Positions 26,345 through 35,155 of a DNA stretch of 64,000 bases are shown in pieces. The notes beneath the pieces are model-generated. The model saw only the letters and a program-made list of their open reading frames with translations, was not told the DNA's origin and did not search any database. A program made the position numbers and the translations under genes. The stretch comes from Pseudoflavitalea sp. G-6-1-2. GTDB taxonomy: Bacteria; Bacteroidota; Bacteroidia; Chitinophagales; Chitinophagaceae. Positions within the stretch are counted from its first letter, which is position 1. Every line of letters begins with the position of its first letter. The stretch is from contig NZ_JABBGB010000003.1 of the NCBI RefSeq assembly GCF_012927185.1, positions 1,550,001-1,614,000 of the forward strand. The letters are read 5' to 3'.

Positions 26345-27447
26345 AAAGGTAATTGTAATTGTACATGGAATTCCTTTCTGCTGTTGTCGATGCTCAGAAC
26401 GGGCTGATGATGATACAGCAGGGAAAGTCTGCGCTGTACATTTACGAGGCCGATACCGCCGGTCTGATCTTTCAGAAAATCATTCTTGAAATTATGGATG
26501 GAGAAAGTCAGTTCTTTGTTGTTTACCGCCAGATGAATGCTCACGGGCCGGTCTTTATCCTGCACAATGCCATGCTTGCAGGCATTCTCTATCAGCGGGA
26601 AAAGCAGCAGGGGTGGCACTTTCTTGCCAATGATCTCTCCTTCGATGGTGAAGTTCATATAGATATCGCCTTCGTATCGCAGCTTCTGCAGATCGATGTA
26701 ATTGTTGATATGCGCAATCTCCTTATCGAGCGGAACGCGGTTCTGATCGTCTTCCTTTTCGTAGAGCATGTAGCGGATCATTTCAGAGAGTTTCATGATG
26801 CCATTGCCTGTTTTGCCGGCTCTTTCCAGCACCGCCATGCTGTAAATATTATTGAGTGCATTGAAAAGGAAATGCGGATTGATCTGCATCTTCAGAAAAC
26901 TCAGCTCGGCTTTCAGTCGTTGATTCTCGAGGTCTTTACGCACTTTTTCCTGACTGTACCATACCAGCAGCAGGCGGTAGGAGAATGCAATGAGTATGAT
27001 CGGAAAACTGAACCAGATATAGATCATCAGGTAACTGCCCATCGATGCCGGGCGCAGGGGAATGGCAGGCATCGCCATTTTAACGCCGGGTTTCACAGGA
27101 GTGGCGGCAGCAATGGCCTTTGCATTCTCAAGCTTCATGTCGTAGCTCCACATTTCAACCTTGAATTTGAGCAGGGTAAAGAGCAAAGCCAGTGCAATGC
27201 AACTGATCACCAGCAAAACGATCCTGCGTTTCTTAACGAAGACGGCAGGGATGAGGTAGAATGCACAAAAGTAGAAGAGCAGGAAATTCATGCTGCCCAG
27301 CACGCCATAATTGAAGAAATAGGTATCCCAGTTCCTGTACTGAGAAGCCAGTACCATGGGCAATCCCATCAGAAAGTACAGTCCTTCCCATACAATCCAG
27401 TGGACAATAATCGAGAGCAGCGGTCTTTTGATCAGTTCTACGTACAT
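26341..27447 (-). CDS. LytS/YehU-type sensor histidine kinase
   Basis: Encodes 368 residues. Four hydrophobic segments occupy about residues 8-175, with a basic loop between the second and third pairs, and no recognisable sensor domain. The kinase part has the His_kinase signature LSFLKMQINPHFLFNALNNI, with the phospho-accepting His, and an ATPase N box in PLLLFPLIENACKHG, ending with TGGIGLVNVQRRLSLLY. It phosphorylates the LytTR regulator encoded immediately downstream. It is divergent from a TlpA-type gene across a 227-base gap. Confidence 0.93.
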   Translation of the reverse strand: MYVELIKRPLLSIIVHWIVWEGLYFLMGLPMVLASQYRNWDTYFFNYGVLGSMNFLLFYFCAFYLIPAVFVKKRRIVLLVISCIALALLFTLLKFKVEMWSYDMKLENAKAIAAATPVKPGVKMAMPAIPLRPASMGSYLMIYIWFSFPIILIAFSYRLLLVWYSQEKVRKDLENQRLKAELSFLKMQINPHFLFNALNNIYSMAVLERAGKTGNGIMKLSEMIRYMLYEKEDDQNRVPLDKEIAHINNYIDLQKLRYEGDIYMNFTIEGEIIGKKVPPLLLFPLIENACKHGIVQDKDRPVSIHLAVNNKELTFSIHNFKNDFLKDQTGGIGLVNVQRRLSLLYHHQPVLSIDNSRKEFHVQLQLPL

Positions 27448-27674
27448 CTTTAATACCTGGTTTCAAACAATATGAAGTTTATAAAAATATGCTTCTTTTT
27501 GGTTATGGAATGACCAGTTTGGGTAAAGGATGGATGAAAAGGGGTAAACGATGTATGTAAATAAACCGGGCTGATTTCGAGTTGGTCAACCGGAAACCGC
27601 AATTGGTGTAATGGCGGCAAACCGTGAAGTGAATGCAGGGTATCTTCCCACTCAATTTAAATGCATTCGCAATA

Positions 27675-28838
27675 ATGAAAAAGATTTTTGTATTCGCTTT
27701 AGCCCTTACTGCTGCGGCAACAGCAGGGGCCCAGACCAAAGCAAAGAAAAAGAATATCGTTATCAGCGGTCAGGTTAAATTCCTGAACCCTGAGAAATAT
27801 GCCGCGAACAACAAAGTCTGGATTGGCTTCAGGGATGGAAGAGAGTACAAAGCCATCGATTCCGTAGTAGTGAAGGAAGATGGCAAATGGCAGTTCACCG
27901 TAGATGCCAGCCGTCCGAAATTCTATGATCTGGAGATCCTGAGATGGGACCGCATCACGGTTTGGGGCGATGCCGATATGAATATTCAAAGCCGTGGTTA
28001 CGATACCGCCAAAATGAAGATCAAGAACAACCCTTATATTTTTATCGAGGGTTCTGATGATAACCAGTTCCTGAATCTGCTGAATCATACTATTTACAGA
28101 GATTATCAGACAATGATCGCTGTGAGCAAGGAAATGTATTATGCAGGTAAAGTGGCAGATACAAGCTGGAGCAGCTACCTGAAGGGGCTCGATCCATATC
28201 GTACTCTCGGCGATGATTTCCGCGACAGAATAAAAGTGCTGGTAAGCGCTTACAAAAAACGCCCGGTGGTACTGGCAGGTATCAAAATGATGAACTGGGA
28301 AAAGAACCAGGATTTCATTCTTCCCATATTGGCGGACCTGAAAAAGAACTATCCCTGGTTTACAGAGATTGCCGAATACAAGAAGAAAGTGGAAGACAAT
28401 ATCGCACAGGCGAAACTGCTGCAGCCCGGAAAACCCGCGCCCATTGTGGCTTATCCCGACCTGGATGGCAAACAGATCTCACTGGCAGATTACAAAGGCA
28501 AGTATGTGCTGATCGATTTCTGGGCCAGCTGGTGCGGACCCTGCCGTCAGGCCATTCCGAAAGTACGTGCATTGTACGATCAATACAAAGCAAAAGGCTT
28601 CGATGTGCTCAGCATCTCCATCGATACCGATCGCAAAGCATGGATCAAGGCGATGAATGAAGAAGGCATGCCATGGGCACAGACACTGAGCCCGGATAAA
28701 AATAAAACGATGGATACTTACCTGTTCAGCGGAATCCCTACACTCTACCTGATTGACAAAGAAGGAAAGATAGTGAAGAGTTATACCGGATACTCAGCAG
28801 ATCTGGAAGCAAAGCTGAAAGAGATCTTCGTAAACTAA
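27675..28838 (+). CDS. TlpA-family periplasmic thioredoxin-like protein
   Basis: Encodes 387 residues from the ATG at 27675, which gives a signal peptide ending at ATAGAQ; an upstream in-frame start would add a non-signal extension. The N-terminal 230 residues form a beta-rich and helical domain of the DUF4369-like type found before thioredoxin domains in Bacteroidota. The C-terminal thioredoxin fold has YVLIDFWASWCGPCRQAIPK (redox CGPC) and a cis-Pro segment SGIPTLYLIDKEGK. It is a paralogue of the protein at 43068 over its whole length. It lies alone between a two-component pair and a bidirectional terminator. The likely role is disulfide reduction or resistance in the periplasm. Confidence 0.9.
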   Translation: MKKIFVFALALTAAATAGAQTKAKKKNIVISGQVKFLNPEKYAANNKVWIGFRDGREYKAIDSVVVKEDGKWQFTVDASRPKFYDLEILRWDRITVWGDADMNIQSRGYDTAKMKIKNNPYIFIEGSDDNQFLNLLNHTIYRDYQTMIAVSKEMYYAGKVADTSWSSYLKGLDPYRTLGDDFRDRIKVLVSAYKKRPVVLAGIKMMNWEKNQDFILPILADLKKNYPWFTEIAEYKKKVEDNIAQAKLLQPGKPAPIVAYPDLDGKQISLADYKGKYVLIDFWASWCGPCRQAIPKVRALYDQYKAKGFDVLSISIDTDRKAWIKAMNEEGMPWAQTLSPDKNKTMDTYLFSGIPTLYLIDKEGKIVKSYTGYSADLEAKLKEIFVN

Positions 28839-28862
28839 GCTTCGATTGCTTGTTGTTTTAGT

Positions 28863-28897
28863 GCAAAAAGGGCTGCCGTTTTCGGTAGCCCTTTTGC
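28863..28897. terminator. Bidirectional hairpin terminator
   Basis: A 15-16-bp stem (28863-28878 with 28883-28897) with an A-run on one arm and a T-run on the other lies between the convergent TlpA-type and DUF2264 genes. Confidence 0.85.
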
Positions 28898-28902
28898 ATG
28901 TA

Positions 28903-30168
28903 TCAGTAATCTACTGCATAGTCTTTTGGAAATGGTTGTCCACTCCACGCTTTGCGTTGCGTCCAGTCTGCAAACGGAGCTGTCCAGAATGCAGCGGTGG
29001 CGGGCAATCCAAGCGGCATGAAAACCAGGCTGGTGATATACATGCTGCCCGTGTTGGAATAATAATCGGCAATATTGTTCTGATGATCACCAATCAGTCC
29101 GAGTGTGAGATAACCGTTCTTGGTAAAAGTGCCGGGGACGAACATCCTGCGCATCACGGCTGTGAGCGCGCATCTTACCTGTGCCGCACTGATGCCTTCG
29201 GGCAACGCATTATCGAGGGATAGTTTCGCCAGCGGCCAGAATGCGCCCATTCTGTAGGTGGATGACCGGCCGAATACCGGATAGGTTCCTTCGGGAGAAA
29301 TATATCTTTCCTGAAACGATGCATAACGTTGCATGCGTTTGTAAGCAATATCAAATTCTGCTTGTTTTCTTCTTCCGTGTTTGCTGTTTATGCGGAGCAC
29401 TTCCGTCATCATGGGATGCATCACATAACCGTTGTAATGATCGAAGTGGAATTTGTCGCCATCGCTGTACCAGCCATCACCCACGTACCATTGCGTGAGT
29501 TTTTCAATGGCGTTATCGATGCGTGCGGCCTCGATATCTTCACCAATGTTCAGCAGAAAACTTTCGATGATGGCTGCAAACAGCAACCAGTTGCTGTTGA
29601 AAGGTTTGATCTTCCGAAGGTTCTTGAACTGCTGTATGTATCGAGCTTTGGTAGTATTGCTGAGTGGCTGCCACAATGCATCCGGAGCATACAAAAATGC
29701 CTGAGCAATGTAGGCTGCATCCACCAATGGTTGGGCTGTTTTACCATCACCCCATAATAAGAAATCTGCGCTTTGCGGATCAACTGCATGCGCGAAACTG
29801 CTGAGTGCGTCTGCGCGGAGCCGCTTTCTGATCAGTGCTTCTTCTGTGTTATCGTCGGGGAGTGCGAGAAATGGAGCGATGCCGGCGATCAGTCTGCCGA
29901 ATGCTTCCATATAACCCACTTCTTTAGGCCTGCCATCCCATGTGGGACTGAGTTGCATCTCCATATTCTTTTGCAGCAATCCTTTGCTCATATTGGACAG
30001 GACAGGACTGGCAATCTGATCGAGCAGTTTTATCCAGTATGCACGATCAGATAGTTTTGTGTTGTCGGGTGAATTTGGCTCATTGGCCATCAGTTGCGCA
30101 GCTGGCAATAAACCTGTAAAGCCCAGTAAAGAGGACCATCGCAGGAAGTTTCTTCTTCTCATGCACAT
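28903..30168 (-). CDS. DUF2264-domain secreted protein
   Basis: Encodes 421 residues from the ATG at 30168; the ATG two codons later is equally possible. The N-terminus RRRNFLRWSSLLGFTGLLPAA is a twin-arginine-like signal peptide. The mature protein matches DUF2264: GRPKEVGYMEAFGRLIAGIAP, then LRADALSSFAHAVDPQS, NNWLLFAAIIESFL-like and GWYSDGDKFHFDHYNGYVMHP. Members are (alpha/alpha)-barrel-like proteins that occur in loci for uronic-acid polysaccharides. It is the last gene of a set with GH88 and a heparinase-type lyase, so a role in breakdown of an acidic polysaccharide is likely. The reaction is not established. Confidence 0.88.
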   Translation of the reverse strand: MCMRRRNFLRWSSLLGFTGLLPAAQLMANEPNSPDNTKLSDRAYWIKLLDQIASPVLSNMSKGLLQKNMEMQLSPTWDGRPKEVGYMEAFGRLIAGIAPFLALPDDNTEEALIRKRLRADALSSFAHAVDPQSADFLLWGDGKTAQPLVDAAYIAQAFLYAPDALWQPLSNTTKARYIQQFKNLRKIKPFNSNWLLFAAIIESFLLNIGEDIEAARIDNAIEKLTQWYVGDGWYSDGDKFHFDHYNGYVMHPMMTEVLRINSKHGRRKQAEFDIAYKRMQRYASFQERYISPEGTYPVFGRSSTYRMGAFWPLAKLSLDNALPEGISAAQVRCALTAVMRRMFVPGTFTKNGYLTLGLIGDHQNNIADYYSNTGSMYITSLVFMPLGLPATAAFWTAPFADWTQRKAWSGQPFPKDYAVDY

Positions 30169-30200
30169 CGGAATTTATAGAAATGAAATGGGTGTGATGA

Positions 30201-31412
30201 TTATTTCAGGAACCAGTCTTTGTATCGTTTGAGTGCTTCCAGAAAATAGTAATCGGCATAGACGAGTGGAACATCTATCTCAGAATTGTAGGGCAAAGCA
30301 CCAACGGAATGCTTCAGCAAAAAGCCGCCGTTCTCATATGCTTTGGCACGATACACATCGCTGGAGAGTGAACGGAGCATGGTTTCAGCGGATTCAATGT
30401 ATTCGTTTCTTTCGTTATCATTGGTATACTGCGCAAGTTCAAGCAGGGCAGATGCGGTGATAGCACCTGCAGATGCATCGCGTTTGGCATCGGGAATATT
30501 GGGCGCATTGAAATCCCAGTAAGGTATTTTGTCTGACGGAAGATTGGGATGGTTCAGAATAAATGCAGCGATCTTCCGTGCGTGATTGAGATAAATTTTG
30601 TTCTTCGAGAAACGATACATCAGTGTGTAGCCGTATAATCCCCAGGCTTGTCCCCGCGACCAGGCCGAGTTATCGGAATAACCTTGTGCGGTGAGTTTGT
30701 TGCGTACATTACCGGTAAGCGTATCGTAGTCGATTACATGCCAGGAGCTGTAGTCTGGTCTGAAATGATTTTTCAGGGTAGTATTGGAGTGTGTGATGGC
30801 GATGCTCCTGAATTTCTGATCGCCTCCCGTGTCGCTTACCCAGTAGAGCAGTTCAAGGTTCATCATGTTGTCGATGATTACGGGACATGCAAATTTCTTA
30901 CTGCTGTTCCACGATTGAATGGCTTTGATAGTTGGCCGGTATCGGGTGGAAAGAGATTGAGCGGCGTTGAAAAGGAGAGGCTTGTATTTGGGGTCTTTCG
31001 TAATGCGGTAGGCATTGCCGAAGCTGCAATACATCATGAAACCCAGATCGTGATTGCCTGTGTAGTATTGATTGGGCTCAATTACTTTGAGGGCACGTTC
31101 TGCTTCTGCTCTGATTGTTGTATCATGGTTTTGCTCATAGATGTACCAGAGTGTACCGGGATAGAAACCACTGCACCACCAGGTGATATCGCGGGCATCG
31201 AATTTTTTTGTGCTGTCGTTCCAGGATTGCGGCATCTTATCGGCTGGGGTAAGCGTCATCATAAACTTGTACTGGGTATCGGCCAGTGCAAAGTTCTGTT
31301 TGATCAATGATGCCATGGAAGGCTTTTTTGCGGTACGCTGAATGCGGGACTTTTGGGCATGCAGCAGGGTGGTGGTCAATAAGAGTGCACAGACAGCAGC
31401 AATTATTTTCAT
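30201..31412 (-). CDS. GH88 unsaturated glucuronyl hydrolase
   Basis: Encodes 403 residues with a signal peptide ending at LLHAQ. The (alpha/alpha)6-barrel family GH88 is recognised by DITWWCSGFYPGTLWYIYE, NHDLGFMMYCSFGNAYR (first catalytic Asp), CPVIIDNMMNLELLYW (second Asp), and SAWSRGQAWGLYGYTLMYR. GH88 enzymes hydrate the unsaturated uronic acid that polysaccharide lyases leave at the non-reducing end of oligosaccharides. It lies 91 bases downstream of a heparinase II/III-type lyase gene, which would make exactly that substrate, and 32 bases upstream of the DUF2264 gene. Confidence 0.93.
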   Translation of the reverse strand: MKIIAAVCALLLTTTLLHAQKSRIQRTAKKPSMASLIKQNFALADTQYKFMMTLTPADKMPQSWNDSTKKFDARDITWWCSGFYPGTLWYIYEQNHDTTIRAEAERALKVIEPNQYYTGNHDLGFMMYCSFGNAYRITKDPKYKPLLFNAAQSLSTRYRPTIKAIQSWNSSKKFACPVIIDNMMNLELLYWVSDTGGDQKFRSIAITHSNTTLKNHFRPDYSSWHVIDYDTLTGNVRNKLTAQGYSDNSAWSRGQAWGLYGYTLMYRFSKNKIYLNHARKIAAFILNHPNLPSDKIPYWDFNAPNIPDAKRDASAGAITASALLELAQYTNDNERNEYIESAETMLRSLSSDVYRAKAYENGGFLLKHSVGALPYNSEIDVPLVYADYYFLEALKRYKDWFLK

Positions 31413-31503
31413 TGGTGTTCTTTTGCTTTTTTCAGGATGTGCTTCAAGATAATCAAATCATTTGTACTATAGTCCCACAATCGTTTGTGCAAATTTGAAA
31501 GAC

Positions 31504-33423
31504 TTACCTTTTACTTATGACAAACTTGTATTGTCCCTGTTGTTGCAGTTTGCGGGCTTTGAGAACAATCCGGTAGAGGTATTGTCCCCAGATGCTTTTC
31601 AACCGCTGATCGGTTTGTTCGATAGGTTCGATAGTTGCATCGAAGGCATCTCCGCTGTATGTCAGCTGTACCATTGCTGGCCCATTGGGAATTTCGATAA
31701 TGCCCTTGCCTGCGATCACCGGTTGTTTCCAGGTGATGAAGTGGATGGTATTGGGTGCGACGGTTTTGTTCAGTTCAAATTTATCTGTGATCAGCAATCC
31801 TTTGTCGGAAAGCGTGTATGCGCGTTTCCAGACTTTTGCTTCAGCTTCTTTAACGAAGGCAGGAGCCATATCGAGTGAGAAGCTGCGTTTCTGTGCATCG
31901 AATTGCACATCGGTGGCTTTGTATTCGGCGCCGAAATGTTCTGCTTCACCATTGATCATGGGGAGATTGTGGTAATTGCTCTGCATGCTCCAGATGCTGT
32001 ATCGGTCGCTGCTGAATGTGCGTTTGGTGTAAGTGCCCACGCCAACGTCGATGAATACCGGCAGTGTATCGATGTAGAGCGAGAAAGTGCCTACATCGTT
32101 GTGGTTATGGCTTTCGTTGTTGAAACCTGCTTTGGCAGCCAGGAAATAGCCGCTGTTGTTTCTCATGTAACAGAACTGGGTTTGAGGGTACCAGGTGAAT
32201 GGGGCGGAAACCAGTGCAGGCTGAGTTGCTTTCAATGCAGCATCGATGGAAATGTTTTCCATGGTGCGGTAGAAATTACGGCTGACGGAGAGATCGTTGT
32301 TGCCGTTTCTTTCTGCGAGCAGTGTTGCGGCGAAGCCGGTCATATCGAAGCTTTGAACTGCTTTGCCGTAGCGGTAGATGAGGCCGGGCTCGCCGTTCCC
32401 ACGGGCGGGGGCATCGGCAAAGTTCACCATCCATCCATTGCCGACGTAACTGTATGCAATGTATTCTCCCATTCTTTTGATCATGGGATTATCGAGCAGG
32501 TTTATTTTCCCGCCGGTGGCCCTGTTGATCATTTCGAGGTAATCGAAGAGTTTGCCTGCGGCGTGCGTCCAGTAACCCGGACCTTCTTCACAGGCTCCAT
32601 CGGATTTTACGTAGTTCATAAACTGATCGATGCTGCGCATGGTTTTGTACACACCTGCATGGAGTTTGGCAGTATCATTTTCCATCAGCAGAAAGCAGGC
32701 AAGTACATTGGAATTGCACCATGCATTCCAGTTGTTGACGATACCGTTCTGGTTGTTGAGGGCCTGCCACCAGTAATCGTTTCTTTCGAGATATGGGTTG
32801 AGGATGCGTGTTTCTACATTCGATCTGATCTTAGCTGCAATCACAGGATCGATTTTGTCGAATGTGTCTTTGAAGAAGTAATGAATCCAGGAGAGCAGCG
32901 ATCCGATATCGCCGGAGGCGAGGTCGATGAGTTGTTCGCGATGATCGGGCAATGCTCGTTTGGTGCTTTGCGCAATCAGGTGAGCGGAGTTGGCCCAGCC
33001 GGTCATTTCGCAGGTCTGCCATACGCCGTTGATGATCTGATCGAGAAAGCGGCCCTTTCCTTCGGCGAGTTCTGCCAGCGTGAGTTGCAGCAGTGCATGG
33101 ATGTTGGCGTTGCGGGGCGTTTCCTGAATCATGCGGTTGCCGTCTCGTTCGAATGCGAGGTATTCGGTAGCGAGTACGGGCTGCCATTTGTATTTCAGAT
33201 TGGCTTCTCCGTCGCTGATAAGTTTATTGCGAACTGAACCGGTGAGCTGATCCCAGCCAGCGCGGTCGGCGTATGCGGGGTAGGTGATCCATTTGTTGCG
33301 GGGAAGCAGCCATGCGTCGAGTTGTGCATGGGTGGCTTTTTGTTGCAGCAGATTTCTGGGCTCCTGTGTAAAGCATGTGATGGTCAGCAGGAGTAAGGTA
33401 AGGGTAGTGATGGCTTTTTGCAT
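31504..33423 (-). CDS. Heparinase II/III-family polysaccharide lyase
   Basis: Encodes 639 residues with a signal peptide ending at ITCFTQ. The N-terminal half is an alpha toroid with NNWNAWCNSNVLACFLL, SDGACEEGPGYWTHAAGK and LFDYLEMINRATGGK. The C-terminal half is a beta-sandwich starting near YFLAAKAGFNNESHNHNDVG, whose His-Asn-His-Asn cluster is characteristic of heparinase II/III and alginate/oligo-alginate lyases, followed by LPVFIDVGVGTYT. It would cleave a uronic-acid-containing polysaccharide by beta-elimination. It is the first gene of the lyase-GH88-DUF2264 operon. The exact substrate (heparin-like, chondroitin-like, alginate or bacterial glycan) cannot be told from sequence. Confidence 0.9.
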   Translation of the reverse strand: MQKAITTLTLLLLTITCFTQEPRNLLQQKATHAQLDAWLLPRNKWITYPAYADRAGWDQLTGSVRNKLISDGEANLKYKWQPVLATEYLAFERDGNRMIQETPRNANIHALLQLTLAELAEGKGRFLDQIINGVWQTCEMTGWANSAHLIAQSTKRALPDHREQLIDLASGDIGSLLSWIHYFFKDTFDKIDPVIAAKIRSNVETRILNPYLERNDYWWQALNNQNGIVNNWNAWCNSNVLACFLLMENDTAKLHAGVYKTMRSIDQFMNYVKSDGACEEGPGYWTHAAGKLFDYLEMINRATGGKINLLDNPMIKRMGEYIAYSYVGNGWMVNFADAPARGNGEPGLIYRYGKAVQSFDMTGFAATLLAERNGNNDLSVSRNFYRTMENISIDAALKATQPALVSAPFTWYPQTQFCYMRNNSGYFLAAKAGFNNESHNHNDVGTFSLYIDTLPVFIDVGVGTYTKRTFSSDRYSIWSMQSNYHNLPMINGEAEHFGAEYKATDVQFDAQKRSFSLDMAPAFVKEAEAKVWKRAYTLSDKGLLITDKFELNKTVAPNTIHFITWKQPVIAGKGIIEIPNGPAMVQLTYSGDAFDATIEPIEQTDQRLKSIWGQYLYRIVLKARKLQQQGQYKFVISKR

Positions 33424-33546
33424 ACCACAATTTACCTAAATGCCTTGAGTGGAGGAGGAGGAACTATTACCCTGATTCAGCAAAAAAAGCAGTGGTAAAA
33501 GCATAATGCTGCCAATAGAGATGAATGCAGGTGTTGGGTGTAAAAA

Positions 33547-33576
33547 ATAAAGCGGGACTGTTGAGCCCCGCTTTAT
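33547..33576 (-). terminator. Hairpin terminator
   Basis: A 10-bp stem (33547-33556 with 33567-33576) is followed on the minus strand by a run of T residues. It lies immediately after the stop codon of the 58-residue gene at 33580 and ends the two-gene DUF6934 module. Confidence 0.8.
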
Positions 33577-33579
33577 CGC

Positions 33580-33756
33580 TTATGGTTTTTTCGGTTGAAG
33601 TTCTGGTGGCCAGTTAACTACTTTGCTGAGCATTTCTTCTACTCTTGCATGCTCTTCAGGAAATAGCGGCCCTTTTACTCGTTTTTGCGAGGCTGGATAT
33701 ACCATTACGTGTTTACGGAATTCTTCCGTGAGTTGAGCAAGTGTTTTTCTTTCCAT
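33580..33756 (-). CDS. Small protein paired with the DUF6934-type gene
   Basis: Encodes 58 residues (MERKTLAQLTEEFRKHV, then VYPASQKRVKGPLFPEEHAR, and a proline-rich tail ending QPKKP). It has a good ATG, ends right before a terminator, and starts nine bases after the stop of the DUF6934-type gene. The composition is charged and soluble with no signal. No family is recognised. Its size, tight linkage to a slightly larger gene and shared terminator fit a toxin-antitoxin-like or accessory partner, which is inference. Confidence 0.6.
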   Translation of the reverse strand: MERKTLAQLTEEFRKHVMVYPASQKRVKGPLFPEEHARVEEMLSKVVNWPPELQPKKP

Positions 33757-33765
33757 ACAATAAAT

Positions 33766-34221
33766 TTACAGTTTTTTCTGAATTAAGAAGCCATCATAAT
33801 TTACGCCCGCACTGAATATTTTTATGAACTTATAGTCGCGATAGTTTGTGAGGCCACGTAAATCAAAATCTTCTCTCAGCGATTCCAGGTTTGCAGTGAT
33901 AGCCATTCTGTATAACCTTGTTCTTGCTTTGGTGCTTCCGCTGAAAGTCAATGCAATTTCGGGATACTTGGAAAGAAAATCAATAGCCGCCATGGCTACG
34001 GTTGCCAGCACTTTGTTCCTGTCCTGGTTTTTATTTTTTACCATATCATCTACATCTCCGTTTGCCAGCAAGTTTCCAAACGAAAGATTGAACACTTTAG
34101 GGTTACGTGTTTCTGTAAACTGAACTATCAGGTCTATTTCTCCATTGGGTCCATTGCTTTTGAAAATATATTCAAGGCCATCGTCAGCCATATAGGTGAA
34201 GTCATAGCGTTCGTATTGCAT
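33766..34221 (-). CDS. DUF6934-type protein
   Basis: Encodes 151 residues from the ATG at 34221 (MQYERYDFTYMADDG); the frame extends upstream only to a TTG. Conserved-looking motifs are EYIFKSNGPNGEIDLIVQFT, FNLSFGNLLANGDVDDMV, NRNKVLATVAMAAIDFL-like, and TFSGSTKARTRLYRMAI. I recognise this as the Bacteroidota family now called DUF6934, of unknown function. The GST-x-A-R-T-R-L-Y segment is its strongest signature. It is followed nine bases later by a 58-residue gene and a terminator, forming a stand-alone two-gene unit. Confidence 0.75.
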   Translation of the reverse strand: MQYERYDFTYMADDGLEYIFKSNGPNGEIDLIVQFTETRNPKVFNLSFGNLLANGDVDDMVKNKNQDRNKVLATVAMAAIDFLSKYPEIALTFSGSTKARTRLYRMAITANLESLREDFDLRGLTNYRDYKFIKIFSAGVNYDGFLIQKKL

Positions 34222-34398
34222 TCTTTCACGTTCTTTCCTTAGAAACAAAAAACGGTGTTTTTTGTACTAGTCACCTTTCACATTTCCTGGGAAAAATTAT
34301 CGATTAACCACCACTGTTTTATTTGAAGTGGAATTATCAGTGCAGGTTTTAAAATAAACTTTAAAGCGATACCTAAAAGCAATCAGCCATCAAAAGAA

Positions 34399-34428
34399 AA
34401 CAGCGCCAACCCATCGGGCGACGCTGTT
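34399..34428 (-). terminator. Hairpin terminator
   Basis: A stem AACAGCG (34399-34405) with CGCTGTT (34422-34428), extended by an inner CGCC/GGCG pairing, is followed by T-rich minus-strand sequence. It lies 25 bases after the stop of the secreted-protein gene at 34454. Confidence 0.7.
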
Positions 34429-34453
34429 CCTTTTCATGGCTATATTGATATTC

Positions 34454-34903
34454 TTATGCTGGTTTCTTAACGCGGCTGTAGGTTTCCCATCCTTCAGCAC
34501 CGAGTGAACGAAGCACTACCGTGTAAGTGCTGCTTTCGAGTGTGATGTAATAAGCTGTGTTCCCATTGCTGCTCATTTCAAACAGATCGGAGATCCACTG
34601 ATTCTGCTGCGTATTCTTCAGTTCGGCCTGAAGGGTTACAGGCAGTTGAGAAGTGGTGATGTTCCTGGTTACCGCCAGCAATTCTGCATCTGCTGTGTAA
34701 TAAGCAAACATTACCTGATTGTTGAGTTTGAAAGTTGCTCTTACGAAGTTCTTTCCATTGTCCCAGCGGATATCCTGTGCACCGGTGAATTCTTTCATAA
34801 AGGCTTCGGAAATTTTCTGATCAACTGGTTCAACGGGAGCAGCAAAAGTTGCAACGGTTCCGGTGATGATCATTATTACGAGGATCAGTATACGCTTTTT
34901 CAT
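34454..34903 (-). CDS. Small secreted PepSY-like protein
   Basis: Encodes 149 residues with a signal peptide ending at ATFAAP. The mature sequence begins VDQKISEAFMKEFTGAQDIRW, then FVRATFKLNNQVMFAYYTADAELLAVTRNI, and resembles the secreted PepSY-like (BLIP-fold) proteins common in Chitinophagaceae, with a helix followed by antiparallel strands. The function is unknown; relatives are often small, abundant and monocistronic. It is divergent from pcm across 252 bases and has its own terminator. Confidence 0.7.
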   Translation of the reverse strand: MKKRILILVIMIITGTVATFAAPVEPVDQKISEAFMKEFTGAQDIRWDNGKNFVRATFKLNNQVMFAYYTADAELLAVTRNITTSQLPVTLQAELKNTQQNQWISDLFEMSSNGNTAYYITLESSTYTVVLRSLGAEGWETYSRVKKPA

Positions 34904-35155
34904 AAAAGTATTTTTATAAGGGTGTTCTAATTGTTTTGTTGGTTTTCTTAAAGCATTTGCGCGTTTGCTTTCTACAGTTAATAAGACGCAGGTTTTTCAA
35001 CGATGTTACAGTTTGGTTGCATCAATTTTTTACTTTAACAATTGCCCCCTTTCATACTAACCCATTGCCGTTCAAAGGCAATGTGTACGGTTCCGATACA
35101 CTATTTTGGGGGCGGTTCTCCCATTCTTGCCCGATTTTTTAATAACTTGCGGGCG

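Noticed and set aside
31903-33237. 444-codon plus-strand frame opposite the heparinase-type lyase gene
   Set aside because: It is the antisense shadow of a gene with strong family motifs; the translation is Cys/His/Val-rich without domain features.
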